The notes beneath the pieces were generated by a model that was not told the origin of the DNA, ran no database searches, and was given only the letters and a program-made list of their open reading frames with translations. A program made the translations under genes and the position numbers. From Cryptomeria japonica (Eukaryota; Streptophyta; Pinopsida; Cupressales; Cupressaceae): DNA of 64,000 bases. Shown piece by piece: positions 33,070 to 45,387 of the stretch (positions within the stretch are counted from its first letter, which is position 1; each line of letters starts with the position of its first letter). The stretch spans positions 238,789,832-238,853,831 of the forward strand of contig NC_081409.1 in NCBI RefSeq assembly GCF_030272615.1, read 5' to 3'.

Positions 33070-33773
33070 AGGAGTTCCAACTCATTTGGGATTCCTTCAC
33101 ATACTTAGTTTGTGATATAAATATACCTTTTCTAGTCTATGAAATCTATAAATCTAAAAAAAAAATCATCTCACCAATCATAGACATCTCAAATTCTTTA
33201 TGCATATCACCGGCAAAATTCATGCTCGAGTCATCATCTCCTCCAAAGATAATATCATCAACAAAGACTTCAACAATCAAGATGTTATTATTCTCAATCT
33301 TAAAGTATAGATTACTATCAACAACACCTTTATTAAATCTCAATTTCAACAAATATTTATCTAATCTATCATACCAAGCTCTAGCGGCTTGTTTCAATCC
33401 ATAAAGAGCTTTCTTCAGCTTACATACCATGTCTCCATCATCTAATAATGAAAATCCATGAGGTTGTTCAATGTAGACTTCTTCCTCAAGATCGTCATTC
33501 AAAAACACAAATTTGACATCCATCTGATATACCTTGAAATCTTTATAAGTAGCATATGCAAGCAATAATCTAACAACTTCAAGTCTGGCCACCGGAGCAA
33601 AAGTCTCCTCATTCAATTCCTTCTTTCTGTGAATATCCTTTGAAAACCAATCTAGCTTTATTTTTGAAAACTTCATTGGCTTCATTTAATTTGTTCCTAA
33701 ATACCCATTTAGTGCCTATACCATTCTTATCCTTAGGTCTGGGCACAAGCTCCCAAGTGTTATTCTTTTCAAT
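33070..33773 (-). pseudogene. copia-2 reverse transcriptase
   Basis: Main frame 33146-33685: [34 protein letters not shown] with catalytic Asp, LYGLKQAARAWYDRL, EVFVDDIIFGGDDD (catalytic Asp pair) and MSMIGEMIFFLDL. The frame differs from integrase and from RNase H, so at least two frameshifts are present. A poly-T tract near 33155 marks the damaged junction. Confidence 0.87.
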
Positions 33774-35150
33774 CTAATCTAATTCTTCTTCCACATCTCT
33801 CATCCAATTTTCATCTTTGCAAGATTCAACAACATCTTTAGGTTCAATTTTAGAAATCAAACATACTTCTTCAGCATCTAACCATCTTCTAGTCATCACA
33901 CCTTTGTTTTTATCACCAATAATCTGATTTTCAAAATGATTCAATCTTACATACCTCAGATTCTTCTGATGGTTCTGATTTTTAGGTTCTTGAACCTCTT
34001 CACCAGTAGCAACAACATCCAGGTTGATTGTCTCTACCAAATTAGTCTGCTTCAATTCTTTAGTCTGAACAGGGGCTAAAACAACATGTTGTTCATCATC
34101 ATATCCACATGCTCCGATCTCTTTCCCAGGGTTCTCATCCACCTTCGCATTTGCACTTTCCACTATCTTTCTCAGTCTTTTGTTGTAGCACTGGTAGGCT
34201 TTTCTCTTTGTAGAGTATCCAAAGAAAATTCCTTCATCACTTCTAGCATCAAACTTTCTTATATTCGCATCTCTCTTGATATAACATTTGCTACCAAATA
34301 CTCTAAAGTATCTCACAGTAGGAACATGACCAAACCATAGCTCATAAGGGGTCTTATCGGTATCACCTTTGATATGAACTCTGTTGAACGTGTAAACAAC
34401 AGTGCTAATAACTTCTCTCCAATATATCTTCAAAATATTTATTTCAATTAACAAAGTCCTTGCAACATCTAAGACAGTTTTGTTCTTCCTTTCAACAAGT
34501 CCATTTTGCGGAGGGGTTCTAGGACTAGATAATTGTCTTCTAGTTCCATGATTCTCACATAATGAATTGAACGCAACGGAACAAAATTCTCCAACTCTAT
34601 CAGATCTCAAACATGACAGCTTCAGTCCAGACTCAGTCTCCACCTTTGCTTTGAATATCTTGAATTTGTCCAATGCTTCTGATTTCTCCTTCAAAAAGAT
34701 AACCCACATCATCTTGGAATAATCATCCATTAGCAGCATAAAATATCTATCACCCTACACACTTCTAACATTCATAGGTCCACATAGGTCAGTATGCACA
34801 AGATCTAGCAATCCATTAGATGTATATTGTTTGCTCTTGAAAGAAATCCTTGTTTGCTTACCCAACTGACAGTCTTTACATACCAGATTAGTAGGCTTAA
34901 CAATCATAGGTAGATCTCTAACAGGTTGAATAGAACTGATCTTAATTATTGAATCAAAATTAACATGACACATTCTCCTATGCCACAACCAACTCTCATC
35001 TATCTGAGCAATCAAACAACTTTTCTCAGCAACATTCAAATGAAAAATGTTACCTTTGGTCTTAGTTCGAGATGCAATCTCTATGCCAGAGGCATTTAGG
35101 ATCTTGCATTTTCCATTATTGAATTGTAGACCATAACCTTTATCAACCAT
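33774..35150 (-). pseudogene. copia-2 integrase
   Basis: Zinc-binding HHCC is intact: LWHRRMCHVNFD and CKDCQLGKQ. Core residues are Asp in LVHTDLCGPM, Asp in LRSDRVGEF (usually GGEF) and Glu in PPQNGLVERKNK. The C-terminal region has FGSKCYIKRDANIRKFDARS and GYSTKRKAYQCYN. The frame is shared with gag-protease. A stop lies near 34755. Confidence 0.9.
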
Positions 35151-36512
35151 CTATCCAACACTCAAAAAATTATGCTTCAAACCTTCAACATACAAGACAT
35201 CATCCGTGTTATGTTTACCATCAAAATAAATAGAACCTCTACCACGGATCACATAGGCTTTGTCATCTCCAAATATTACTATTCCACCATCATATCTTTC
35301 CATACTCACAAATTCGTTTTTATCACCGGTCATATGATGTGAAAAACTGCTATCAATCACCCAAACATCCTTCTCTTCAACTTTAGAAGCTAAAGTTTTC
35401 TCCTCAACAGTACAGCTAGTGGAATCAACAAGTATAGGTCCATCTTCTTTAATGGAAATAAATACAACTTCATCTCCTTCTGATTCTTCATTTGTAACAC
35501 CTTCATCAACAACATAATAACAATTCTTCTGATTTCTATACTTTTGGTTAGACTTGTAAGGCTTGTCATATCTCTCATGCTTCTCATATCTATCATTCCT
35601 ATCATGCTTATCAAACTTATCATGCCTTCCATACTTAACCATTCTCTTCGGGCATCTAGAAGCAAAATGTCCTATCTTATTGCAAGAGAAACATTTCAAA
35701 GGCAATTTTCCATCATACTTACCGACTCTTTTAGGCAATCTTTGGGCAATCAATGCTTCAAGCTCATCCAACTCTCTTTCTTGCTCTTCCATCTCTCTTA
35801 TCTCTCTTTCATATCTAGATATTATGCACTTGTCAGGATCATACTTCTGCTTTCCGGATACAGATGTTGATTCTCTAAATGTTGTCTCAAACTTCCCATG
35901 TGATTCTCCAAATTCGCTCAGCTCAAATGCAACAATCTTTCCAACTAACATATCTCTTGTCACTATAGTCACACTTCAGATCTCATCAATAGTAGCAACC
36001 TTATGTTTAGAAGTAGGACGCAAATATCTCAGTACCTTAGGAACAATTTCATCTTCTTCAAGGGTTCCACCGACACATCTGATTCCTAGGACCAGATCAT
36101 TCACCTTAGCCATGAAAGAGTATATGTTTTCATCTTCTCCCATCTTCAACATCTCATACTTTCCTTTTAAACTCTACAGCTTAGCAACTTTCACTTGTTT
36201 GTCTCCTTCATATAGGATTTCAAGCTTCTCCCAGATCTCATGTGCGGTCTAAAGTCCCATTACATTTTTCATATCAGAATCAGTAAGGGCACCAAGCAAT
36301 GCTTCCTTCACTCTAATATTGTGTTCAGCTTCCTTGATCTCATAAACAGTAACTGGTCCATTCAGAGGAGCAGATTAGGCACTATTTGTAATCTTTCAGT
36401 AATCTTCTCTAAGACATTTCAAGTGCACTTCCATCCGGTTCTTCCATATAGCATAGTTACTTCCATCAAATCTTGAACTTTCCTTCTTAAAGATAACACC
36501 TGCAACTGTCAT
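35151..36512 (-). pseudogene. gag: copia-2 Gag and protease
   Basis: It begins with ATG at 36510-36512 (MTVAGVIFKKESSRFDGSNY). Five stops lie in the capsid part, before the intact run from 35972. The knuckle CFSCNKIGHFASRC is complete. A charged His/Asp/Lys/Tyr repeat (KFDKHDRNDRYEKHERYDKP) separates it from the protease. The active site reads WVIDSSFSHHMTGD where Copia proteases have DSGCSHHM, so the catalytic-loop Gly is replaced by Ser. Confidence 0.88.
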
Positions 36513-36554
36513 CCCGGATCTCCTCAAGCGGTTAAGCTTCTTTCAAAGGATCTA

Positions 36555-36566
36555 GCTCTGATACCA
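36555..36566 (-). other. Primer binding site of copia-2
   Basis: TGGTATCAGAGC on the minus strand, two bases from the 5' LTR. Confidence 0.88.
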
Positions 36567-36568
36567 AT

Positions 36569-36634
36569 TTTTGGCAGCAACAATGAAGGAAGACTGAGAG
36601 GGGGGGTGAATCGGTCTTCACAAAATCTACTAAC
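36569..36634 (-). repeat. copia-2 5' LTR, first part
   Basis: 66 bp matching the start of the left LTR (30785 onward), then broken by chromovirus E at 36635. The LTR resumes at 53252. Confidence 0.85.
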
Positions 36635-36889
36635 GGAAGCAGTCACTAGTTAGGAGGGACCTCAAGGAGATCAGTCTCGACTGGTCAACAAGAGTAAACA
36701 CAACGGAAACACAAAGACATGATGGAGGCAAAATATAATAGATTAAATTATAACATGAAAATTGATTACAACCAACCGATAACAACTGGGTTACAGAAAC
36801 CGGCTCATAGGCCTGCTAAACATCTCAAAGTACAGGATAGGTCACAACCAGGACCTCAAATCTTAATATCTATCTTCTATGCTTACTCT
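36635..36889 (-). repeat. E 3' LTR, part left of LARD2
   Basis: 255 bp aligning with 52470 to about 52725 of the other E LTR. The last base pair of the LTR (TG on plus) has become GG. Confidence 0.85.
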
Positions 36890-38061
36890 TGTTAGGCCCA
36901 ATATGGAAAGCTAATGTACTGAGAGGGGAGGGGTGAATTAGTACTTCAAATCCTTTTCCCAACAATATCTTTACCATTATGCATAAACCAAAAATTGTTG
37001 CAACATAACATAAAGATAAAACAAATAGATAACAATCATACATGATTCACTCCATAACACATATATTTTGGTTATGCAGAAACTCTTGGTTAGAGAGAAA
37101 AAATGCGTTGGGGATGGAACCCACAACTTCACTACTGCAATAATAAAGAGTGCTCGGTTAGAGCTACATGTTTAGCTATTTCTGTTAGCTTACCCTGTTA
37201 GGAGTATCAAGATCTTTAGATCTACCTTGCTAAAGGATTTTACAACACTTATTCTAAATGTTGCACCTGGTTAAAGGCTTTACAATTTATAGACTTTGTT
37301 AGAGTCTTTTACCCTGTTAAAGGTTTCTCTTACAACTTCAAAATATTACAATAAAATCTTTACAAATATCTGCAACTTTACATCTGGAATGTTATAGCAG
37401 ATTCTATGTGCTCAAAATGAGATTACCTTGCTTATAGCATACCTTGGTAACCCATAAAGTAACTCGGTAAACCCTTCTGTTTACTATGTTCTTTGACTGT
37501 TCTCTGAAATCCTTCTCGGTGATCTCTGTGTCTCTGTAACAGTCATAATACTCAGTGCTTTCTTCATACACATCTATATCTCTTCATTTCTATCTATTAT
37601 TTGATCTCAATCCATGTTGTATAAATAGATCTCTTATGTCGGCGACCTGGTTCATTGCATCGATCTTACAAACATGATTTATCGAATGAATAACCATACA
37701 AAATATTTCATTGGATAAATGACCTCAAAATCATACACAATCCTTAAGTGTAATTTCCAATGTGATAACGGTTCTTTGTTCCTCGATCTTGTAACACATT
37801 TCCACATGTGTGTCTAGGTTCAATGAATCTAGTAAAACATTTCACTTGGTGTATATCAACTCGGTGTATCATTATTGCTGCTCGGTAGACATGGAATGTT
37901 ATTCGGTAGACAGCTCGGTGTATACTAGGCTCTGTGACTACTTTCTTCTTTAACCGACTACTCTGTGCATACCAACTGAATGTTTCGGTAGTAGTAACTG
38001 ACTAGAGTATATAGAATGACTTTGGATATTAAACTAATGGCAACTATAATAAATAGTAACA
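36890..38061 (-). repeat. LARD2 3' LTR
   Basis: 1172 bp; ends as in LARD1 (TGTTACTATTTATT start on the minus strand, GGGCCTAACA end). The U-rich hairpin near 37076-37107 has lost some pairing. A plus-strand TATAAATA is at about 37620. Confidence 0.92.
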
Positions 38062-38405
38062 ATCTCCCCTTTTGACATTAGTTGAGATGTTTGACAAAAC
38101 TACTTTCAAAGTCATAGCTCAAAAATCTACATACTTGCAAAATTTGACTAAGCAGACAGTATATACATTAGTCAATGAAATAGTATATTTAGATATACTC
38201 CCCTTATCACTATACTGTACAAAATTCTGATTTTGCATGCTCGGTGATCAATGTTCTGTGATAACTACTCGGTTCATTGCTTTTCTGTCAAAATTAACTG
38301 TGCATATGAATACTCTGTTCTGCTCGGTATACTCCCCCTATATACTACATTCCCCTGTATACTTTGATGCTATACTCACTCCCCCTTTTTGACAAACATC
38401 AAAAA
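38062..38405 (-). other. LARD2 3' UTR and polypurine tract
   Basis: The tract CAAAAGGGGAGAT adjoins the LTR. Further G5 tracts lie near 38335 and 38385. This uninterrupted stretch shows where copia-1 entered LARD1. Confidence 0.8.
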
Positions 38406-41400
38406 TTAGTTACCATTCGGTGGTGGCAACTGGTCAAAAATGGATTTGTACTTTGTCTTGGCATCGGTGAGAGCGGTAGAGAGGGCATCCTTGACACTGT
38501 CCATGAGTGAATTCTGAGCTGTAATGTCAGCTAACAGTGAAATTAGTCCATCTAAGGTGCTTCCCTCTTGTTGAGTGGATAGGGAGGTAGCCTTGTTGAT
38601 CTGTTCTTGGACGGATGAAAGATGAGGAATGAATAATGTCTGAAGTGTCATTATGTCCATCCTTATCTTGTGCTCTTCATTCCTTAGTTCCAATTGTTGA
38701 GCCATGAGCTATTGTAGCTTGGTATAAAAATTCTGAATAGAGTGTGGCTCAGTGGTCAACTTATTAGAGAGATCGGTGATCTCTTTCTCAATTACTTCTG
38801 TTTTATTTTTGATGTCCTTAATGAATTAAGAGAATGTACAAAGTTTTTGAAATAAATAAAGAATGTGCTTGAGTTGAGGGGACAAATCAACAATAAATTT
38901 GACAAGTTTAACTTTGCCAATAGCAATAGCTTTCTGTACCTCTTCAATCATTTTAGCAGTGAGCTCCTTGTCCTTTAACTTGCTCAAATATTCAGATGCA
39001 TCTACTCCAGATGTCTCTATCTTGGTTAGGAGTTCATCCAGTTGAATGTGGATGGCGACATCTTTTGTCACTGTTGCTTTAGGTAGCATATCGGTCAAGA
39101 GTGCTTTCACCTTTTGAAGTACTTTATTTTTCTTTTGAATAGCCATTTGCTTCTCCTATTCAGCTTTGGCTTTGCATAGTTCACTTAATTCAATGAGTGT
39201 TTGCCCTTTTAATTTTGATATATCAACATTGGGCAACACTATTGGTTTTGACAAATCTAATTTGAAAGTATGCTTTTTCATCTTCTTTTCTTTACCTTTC
39301 ACTGGTTGAACTAAAACAATGGCTTGTGAGGCTTGTTGACCCTCGGTAGGTTGCTCGGTAGAGGCAACACTTTGGTTGGTTTCTTTAGCCTCTGACGTAG
39401 CCTTTGTTGTGTCCGCCGGTGCTTCTGTGCTTGGGGTCTCAGATGTAATATTTTTAGTGCTAGAAGGGGCTTGAGATGTCTGTCCTTCGGTGGCCTGAGA
39501 AGCAGTTTCTCCTTCTGTAGACTTGTGACCTTTTGTTCCTTGTTCAGTATCTTGAGGGGCCTCGGTTGAAGTAGGCATATGCATTCCCTTCTATCATTTC
39601 TTGTTCAGGTGCCTTGGTGTCCATGATATCCTCATCTACTTGTATAGTGTCAGTAGGGTCCTGCTCGGTGATATCAGGATCTTCCTTGGTAACATCAACT
39701 GTTTCAATTTCAGCTTGCTCACCAGCATTCTTGATTCGAAAGATTTCCTGCCATTTTTCCTTGTTCTCATTCTCTACATCCAAGTAAAGGCCATTCATCA
39801 ATTTCAAGGTTCTCTGCTTGACTAGGAATTTTGTGTGGCAGTTTTTCAGATGTTCGGTGATCTCATCTACCAACATGTCTGGGAAAAGATGTACCAGACT
39901 TCTTTCTCTCATCTGTTTCTCTAAGTCCATGGCATACTTCCACCTGTTGTCAATATGCAAATATAATTCATTTGGAAGAGATTTAGATAATTCCAATGGG
40001 GCCAATCAGAATTTCAATAGTGTGCAGATGACAGCTTCTTCTATTTGTCTCTTTTCATCATCAGATCTGGATTCATATTTAACATATCTGAATGCTCCAA
40101 ATCCACCATATTGCTTCAGATTAGCACAAAAATTTTCAACACTATGTACATTTACCTTTTTGCTCTTAACAATCTAAAATTTACTTGCATCTTCAGATTC
40201 AACATCACTAGACTCTTTAGTCAGAATGAGTCTCCGAGTAGATTTCTTGTAAGTTTTTATCACCTTTGGTGTGGCAACATTCTTTGGTTTCTTACTCGGT
40301 GATGTTGTAGATGCTCTTGTGTTAGGTCGCTTTGCTGGAGGAGTCGGTGATACCTTTGATGTATCCTATTTCTTTCTTTTCAAAACTTTCCCTTTAGGCA
40401 ATTTGGTGCTCAGTGTTATAGCTGCCTCTTGGGCTTCAGATTCCTCTTCGGTGATGGCTATAGTGCCCTTGACAAGTGTGGAGGAAGAACCTTCTCCAAA
40501 TTTCTCTGTTAATACCTTGATCATTTTTGTTTCCTTCCTTGTAGCCTTGGGTACTACAATGCTCATTTTTACTTTTTCCTTCACTTCTTCATATGTTCCA
40601 TACCTCAACTCGGTAGCATGCCTTGGTAATGTAAGAAAAGCATCTATCTGTTGTTGTGTGATGTCAAAATCAATCTCATAACCCATAGGTGGCAAAGATT
40701 GAGTTCTCGGTTCCACAACATTAACATAGCAGTAATCAGTGTCCACTTCAAAACATATGTCATCCTTGTATTTCTCTACTAACTGGGGTGAGATCCGATA
40801 CCTGTTATGCATCCTTTCCTGAAACTTGCTAAAGTAATCATCCATAATATCATTAAAATTATCACCTAGCTTCTTGACGAAGTCATTGATTTGATGGGTG
40901 ATTGGTCGGTGTAGCTCCCAAACTACATTACCAACTGATGGAAAGAATTTCTCAAAATAGAAAAACATGCATACTAGAAGTGATCCAAACTTCAGAGTGT
41001 TAGTCGAGTTGTTCTTCTTCGGCTTCCTTATGGTGTTTAGATTCTCAAACAGGTTTTTCAACAATACTTCACAAAGATCAATTTTTATTCCTTTCTTCAC
41101 AATTTTATAGGCTAAGTCGACTGTTGCACAGGGTACACTATTTTCCCTTGCTGATTGGAAGAAACAATAACCTATTACTCTAATGGAAAACTTAAGCTCT
41201 ACATCTGTTACATTGTTCAATTTCAGTGCTCTGCAATTTGATTCAACTCCGGTTAAATTGATCAATTCCTTCTGTGATATCATTTTCTGAGCTTGGGCAT
41301 GATCAAAGATAGGGTAACCGGTGATCAAATGAATGATTTCCTTGGTGATTTTGAATGGTTGCTCCGCTAACCACATGAAATCATCATGAACTCTGCTTAG

Positions 41401-41727
41401 AACAAACTTGACCCATTGGGGTTTGAATACACGGGGATAGGTTAGGGCTTCGGTAAATCCCTTGATTTTGATGTGTTTATATTTGCTATCCATTTTACCA
41501 TAGGTACACAATTCATCATATGTGTCTTTGATCTCAACATGACCTAGTTCCTCAACACGACACTTAGTGAAGAATCTTACATCCTCGACTAATAAAACTC
41601 TATCCGGAATGAGTGAAAATGCAGTTCTATCATCTGGTTCAGAAGCTACTTTGGGAGTTAAAGAGTATTTCAGTGAGGGCTTTTCGATGTTCTCAACAAC
41701 AATGGGATTGTGGATCTTAGGTGCCAT
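38406..41727 (-). pseudogene. LARD2 ORF2: large protein of unknown function
   Basis: It starts MAPKIHNPIVVENIEKP at 41727. The first 450 codons are uninterrupted, to a stop at 40366. Later stops lie in codons that are sense in LARD1 (Trp in KFWLAPLE and Gln in KFQIVKS). A deletion of about 75 bp and a frame change lie near 39580, before STEAPQDTEQGTKGHKS. The C-terminal coiled coil (SVQEQINKATSLSTQQEG) ends in LPPPNGN. Domain layout is as in LARD1 ORF2. In the first 74 residues about nine differ, mostly conservative changes. Confidence 0.82.
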
Positions 41728-42231
41728 TGCAAATTTTAGATAAACACTTAACAAGAGATCCCTAGGGTTTGAAAACGTTCAAACGGCAGATGTTTTCTAC
41801 TTAGAAAATAATAACAACTTGATATGATCCGTAAAATATCTTGATAATGCGTTGTGATTGATGTAAATACCTTGAAATTTGCTCGGGAGGTGGTTTGATC
41901 ACCTTTGATTCGCTTTGCTCTGCTTTCTTGAAAACTTGGTGAGTGAAAAATGACCATGCAATAGCTTTAAGTATACAATATACCTTATCGGACTTCGTGC
42001 AGTTAGGTCAAAAGACATTAAATGCACTCAGTACCACTTCCTTCCTATGCTTTTACCGAGTAGCCAGTCTTCCTGTATCACCGACTAGACAAGCTTCCAA
42101 AAGACTTGATAGAATTTCAAATTTTCTAATGCATCTTTAACTATGCAGATTTTGAATTAAGTGCATGATAAAATAGGAACTGTTTAAGATTTAACCTTTG
42201 AGAGAATTCAGTCCCTTCATACCTTTATCGA
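41728..42231 (-). other. LARD2 spacer between ORF1 and ORF2
   Basis: About 504 bp with no conserved frame; matches the LARD1 spacer at 24536-25081. Confidence 0.6.
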
Positions 42232-43570
42232 TTAATTTGGAATAGGTGCACCTAACTCGGTAGGTAAGGTGCTTTCTTCATTTGACACAATTTCCTTCTT
42301 TTTTCAAATCATCTGTAATTTGCCTTTTATTTCTTCAATGTCTCCTCTAGGTTGATCTCTGCAATCTCTAGCCAAGTGTCCAATTTTGTGACAATGAAAA
42401 CATGCCATACCAGGATTTCTCCATGATCTTCGGTTGTTCATTGCAAACCTTATAGAGCAGTTGGCACTTATATGTCCATATCTTCCACAAAATTCACACC
42501 ATATCCTTGTATTGTAATCCCATGGTATTGCAGAATATTGTCGGTAAGGATCTATGTGAGTTCGGTAACCTCTAGCATTTGCTCAGTGTGTAGACCACAT
42601 ATAGTTCTTTTGCTTAAGCCTACACTTCTCGGTACTATGTCCACATCTATTGCAGTTTTTACAAAACCCTTTGAATTTTTCCTTCTAATAATTGTTAACA
42701 GTCTTTGTCCTACATTGATTAGATGTGTGACCATATTTATTGCAATTGTAACAATAACCATTAGACTTAGTGATATTCGGTTGCTTACCTTTTCTGATTT
42801 GGCACAAGTTAGCAGTATGACCTTGATTTCCACAGTAGTTGCAAATAGGCTTCTTTCATTTGATATTCTTCTTATTTCCAGCTTTCTTTGATGATTCTCC
42901 TCTCTTGGTTGTATGAATTCCCTTCTCGGTAGATTCTTTTCCTTTGTAACCGAGTCCTGCATCTTTGTTGGGTCTTCTTGTATTTAGTTGCTCATCCAAC
43001 ATTTTTGATGCTTCATAACTCTTTTTTAGTATTTCCTTGGATTTCTTTTCTGTTTCAAGTTCATCGGTCAACCTTGATACTTCAAGTTTCAATGCTTGAT
43101 TCTCATTATCCTTCAGATTTGCTTCATGATGTGCATAACCCAATTGATCTGACAGGTTACTTTGTATTCCAATCATCCTAGTGATTTCATCATTCTTTTC
43201 AGATACTAATGCTTCAAACTGTTGTTTTTCTCTTTCTAGATCTCTTACTTTATCTTCACCTATCCTCAATGCATCAAGATTCTTAGTCATCTGTGTGATG
43301 AAATGTTCATGTCCTCTTTTCTTTACTTTTAGCTGATCAGTCAGTGCTTTGTTCTCCAATCATCTCTTCAGTCTCTTCAGATATACTATTCTCAGATGAT
43401 GTCTCAATCTGTTCCACTAGCTCTTGAGAGTTCTGCAAATCATCAGACAATCTTCTTCTCACTTTCAATGATTTTTGTATTTGTCTTTGCATGTCTGCAA
43501 TCACCTGATTAGCATGATCCAATTCTTGTTGCAAATACACAATTCTCCAAGATTGTTTATAGCCTTCCAT
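42232..43570 (-). pseudogene. LARD2 ORF1: coiled-coil protein with five CCHC knuckles
   Basis: It starts MEGYKQSWRIVYLQQELDH at 43570. A small deletion near 43355 shifts the frame inside the coiled coil. Knuckles read CNYCGNQGHTANLC, CYNCNKYGHTSNQC, CKNCNRCGHSTEKC, CEFCGRYGHISANC and CFHCHKIGHLARDC: all five are complete here, including the third, which has a stop in LARD1. Stops elsewhere (for example before KKPIC and in NNY*KEKF) are sense in LARD1. Confidence 0.85.
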
Positions 43571-43618
43571 TGATAAGATCTTTTTTCTTAGGTTGTTAAA
43601 CCCTTTTCCAAGATTGAA

Positions 43619-43630
43619 GCTCTGATACCA
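43619..43630 (-). other. Primer binding site of LARD2
   Basis: TGGTATCAGAGC on the minus strand, two bases from the LTR. Confidence 0.88.
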
Positions 43631-43632
43631 AT

Positions 43633-44804
43633 TGTTAGGCCCAATATGGAAAGCTAATGTACTAAGAGGGGAGGGGCGAATCAGTACTTCAAATCCTTTT
43701 CCCAACAATATCTTTACCATTATGTATAAACCAAAAAGTGCTGCAACATAACATAAAGCTAAAACAAATAGATAACAATCATACATGATTCACTCCATAA
43801 CACATATATTTTGGTTACGCAGAAACTCTTGGTTAGAGAGAAAAACTGCGGTGGGGATGGCACCCACAACTTCACTACTGCAATAATAAAGAGTGCTCGG
43901 TTAGAGCTACATGTTTAGCTATTTTTGATAGCTTACCCTGTTAGGAGTATCAAGATCTTTAGATCTACCTTGCTAAAGGATTTTACAACACTTATTCTAA
44001 ATGTTGCACCTGGTTAAAGGCTTTATAATTTATAGACTTTGTTAGAGTCTTTTGCCCTGTTAAAGGTTTCTCTTACAACTTCAAAATATTACAATAAAAT
44101 CTTTACAAATATCTGCAACTTTACATCTGGAATGTTATAGCAGATTCTATGTGCTCAAAATGAGATTACCCTGCTTAAAGCATACCTTGGTAACCCATAA
44201 AGTAAGTCGGTAAACCCTTCTGTTTACTCTGTTCTTTGACTATTCTCTGAAATCCTTCTCGGTGACCTCTGTGTCTCTGTAATAGTCATAATACTCAGTG
44301 CTTTCTTCATACACCTCTATATCTCTTCTTTTCTATCTATTATTTGATCTCAATCCATGCTATATAAATAGATCTCTTATGTCAGTGACCTGGTTCATTG
44401 CATCGATCTTACAAACATGATTTATCGAATGAATAACCATACAAAATATTTCATTGGATAGATGACCTCAAAATCATACACAATCCTTAAGTGCAATTTC
44501 CAATGTGATAACAGTTCTTTGTTCCTCGATCTTGTAACACGTTTCCACATGTGTGTCTAGGTTCAATGAATCTGGTAAAACGTTTCACTCGGTGTATATC
44601 AACTCGGTGTATCATTATTGCTGCTCAGTAGACATGGAATGTTACTCGGTAGACAACTCAGTGTATACTAGGCTCTGTGACTACTTTCTTCTTTAACCGA
44701 CTGCTCTGTGCATACCGATTGAATGTTTCGGTAGTAGTAACCGACTAGAGTATATAGAATGACTTTGGATATAAAACTAATGGCAACTATAATAAATAGT
44801 AACA
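43633..44804 (-). repeat. LARD2 5' LTR
   Basis: 1172 bp, same length as its partner. An intact U-rich hairpin is encoded at 43819-43849. TATATAAATA at 44361-44370 is on the plus strand. Confidence 0.92.
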
Positions 44805-45356
44805 AGTCTAACTTTTTTGTTACATTCTAATGCTCTATTATAATGATTTATATGATCCAAGGGGATCCGGTTGGCCCAAAAAGGGATTAAAACCCAAAGA
44901 ACAAGATTTAATGTGCAAAACCAATAAGGTCGGCCTCCGCCAAGAGATTCGTCCAGAAAATCCAAAAGAGGAAGTGTAGATCATGGGAAAAGGTCAGCCA
45001 CATGCCAAGGAACATCGAAATCAATGCTCAAGGCTCTGCAAGCTACGGAAGGGATCCAATAGAACATCAATGCAAATAGGTCCAGGCAACTGGTAACAGG
45101 AAACTGTCAACCAGTAAGAGGAAACTATCTCAGAAACCGACAACAATAACTTGTCAGAAAATGATCCAAATGCTCGATGGTTTGGGAACAAGGAAGATGA
45201 TCAAGTCTTCGAGCCAAAATCCAACTCCACAGGATCCGATGAGCCAAATCCGGGACACAGAAAGAAATGTTGAAACTGCAAACAAAAAGTGAAAATAGAA
45301 AGGAAATATTTTTGGTTGATGCAAGATTGCTATGAACCGGGGATGCTCCTGCATCA
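44805..45356 (-). repeat. E 3' LTR, part right of LARD2
   Basis: Begins with the target copy AGTCT and matches the E 5' LTR to its end at GCATCA. It carries an extra 20 bp or so near 45105 absent from the other LTR. A TATA box (TATAAAT, minus) lies at 44846-44852. Confidence 0.85.
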
Positions 45357-45387
45357 GACATCTGGGGTTATTGAAAAAGTGAGTCTT

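Larger units (their letters stand above)
36890..44804 (-). mobile_element. LARD2: complete copy of the two-ORF non-autonomous element
   Basis: Both LTRs are 1172 bp (36890-38061 and 43633-44804). The primer site is at 43619-43630. The internal region has ORF1 (42232-43570) and ORF2 (38406-41727) and no polymerase. Flanks are ACTCT and AGTCT, a target duplication with one mismatch; the uninterrupted E LTR near 52728 shows the empty site. In the first 145 bases I count seven LTR mismatches, so it is not very recent. Confidence 0.9.

Noticed and set aside
35544-36252. Long plus-strand Leu/Ser-rich frames across copia-2 gag
   Set aside because: Shadows of the minus-strand gag-protease, caused by its Asp/Lys/Arg-rich repeat read backwards.
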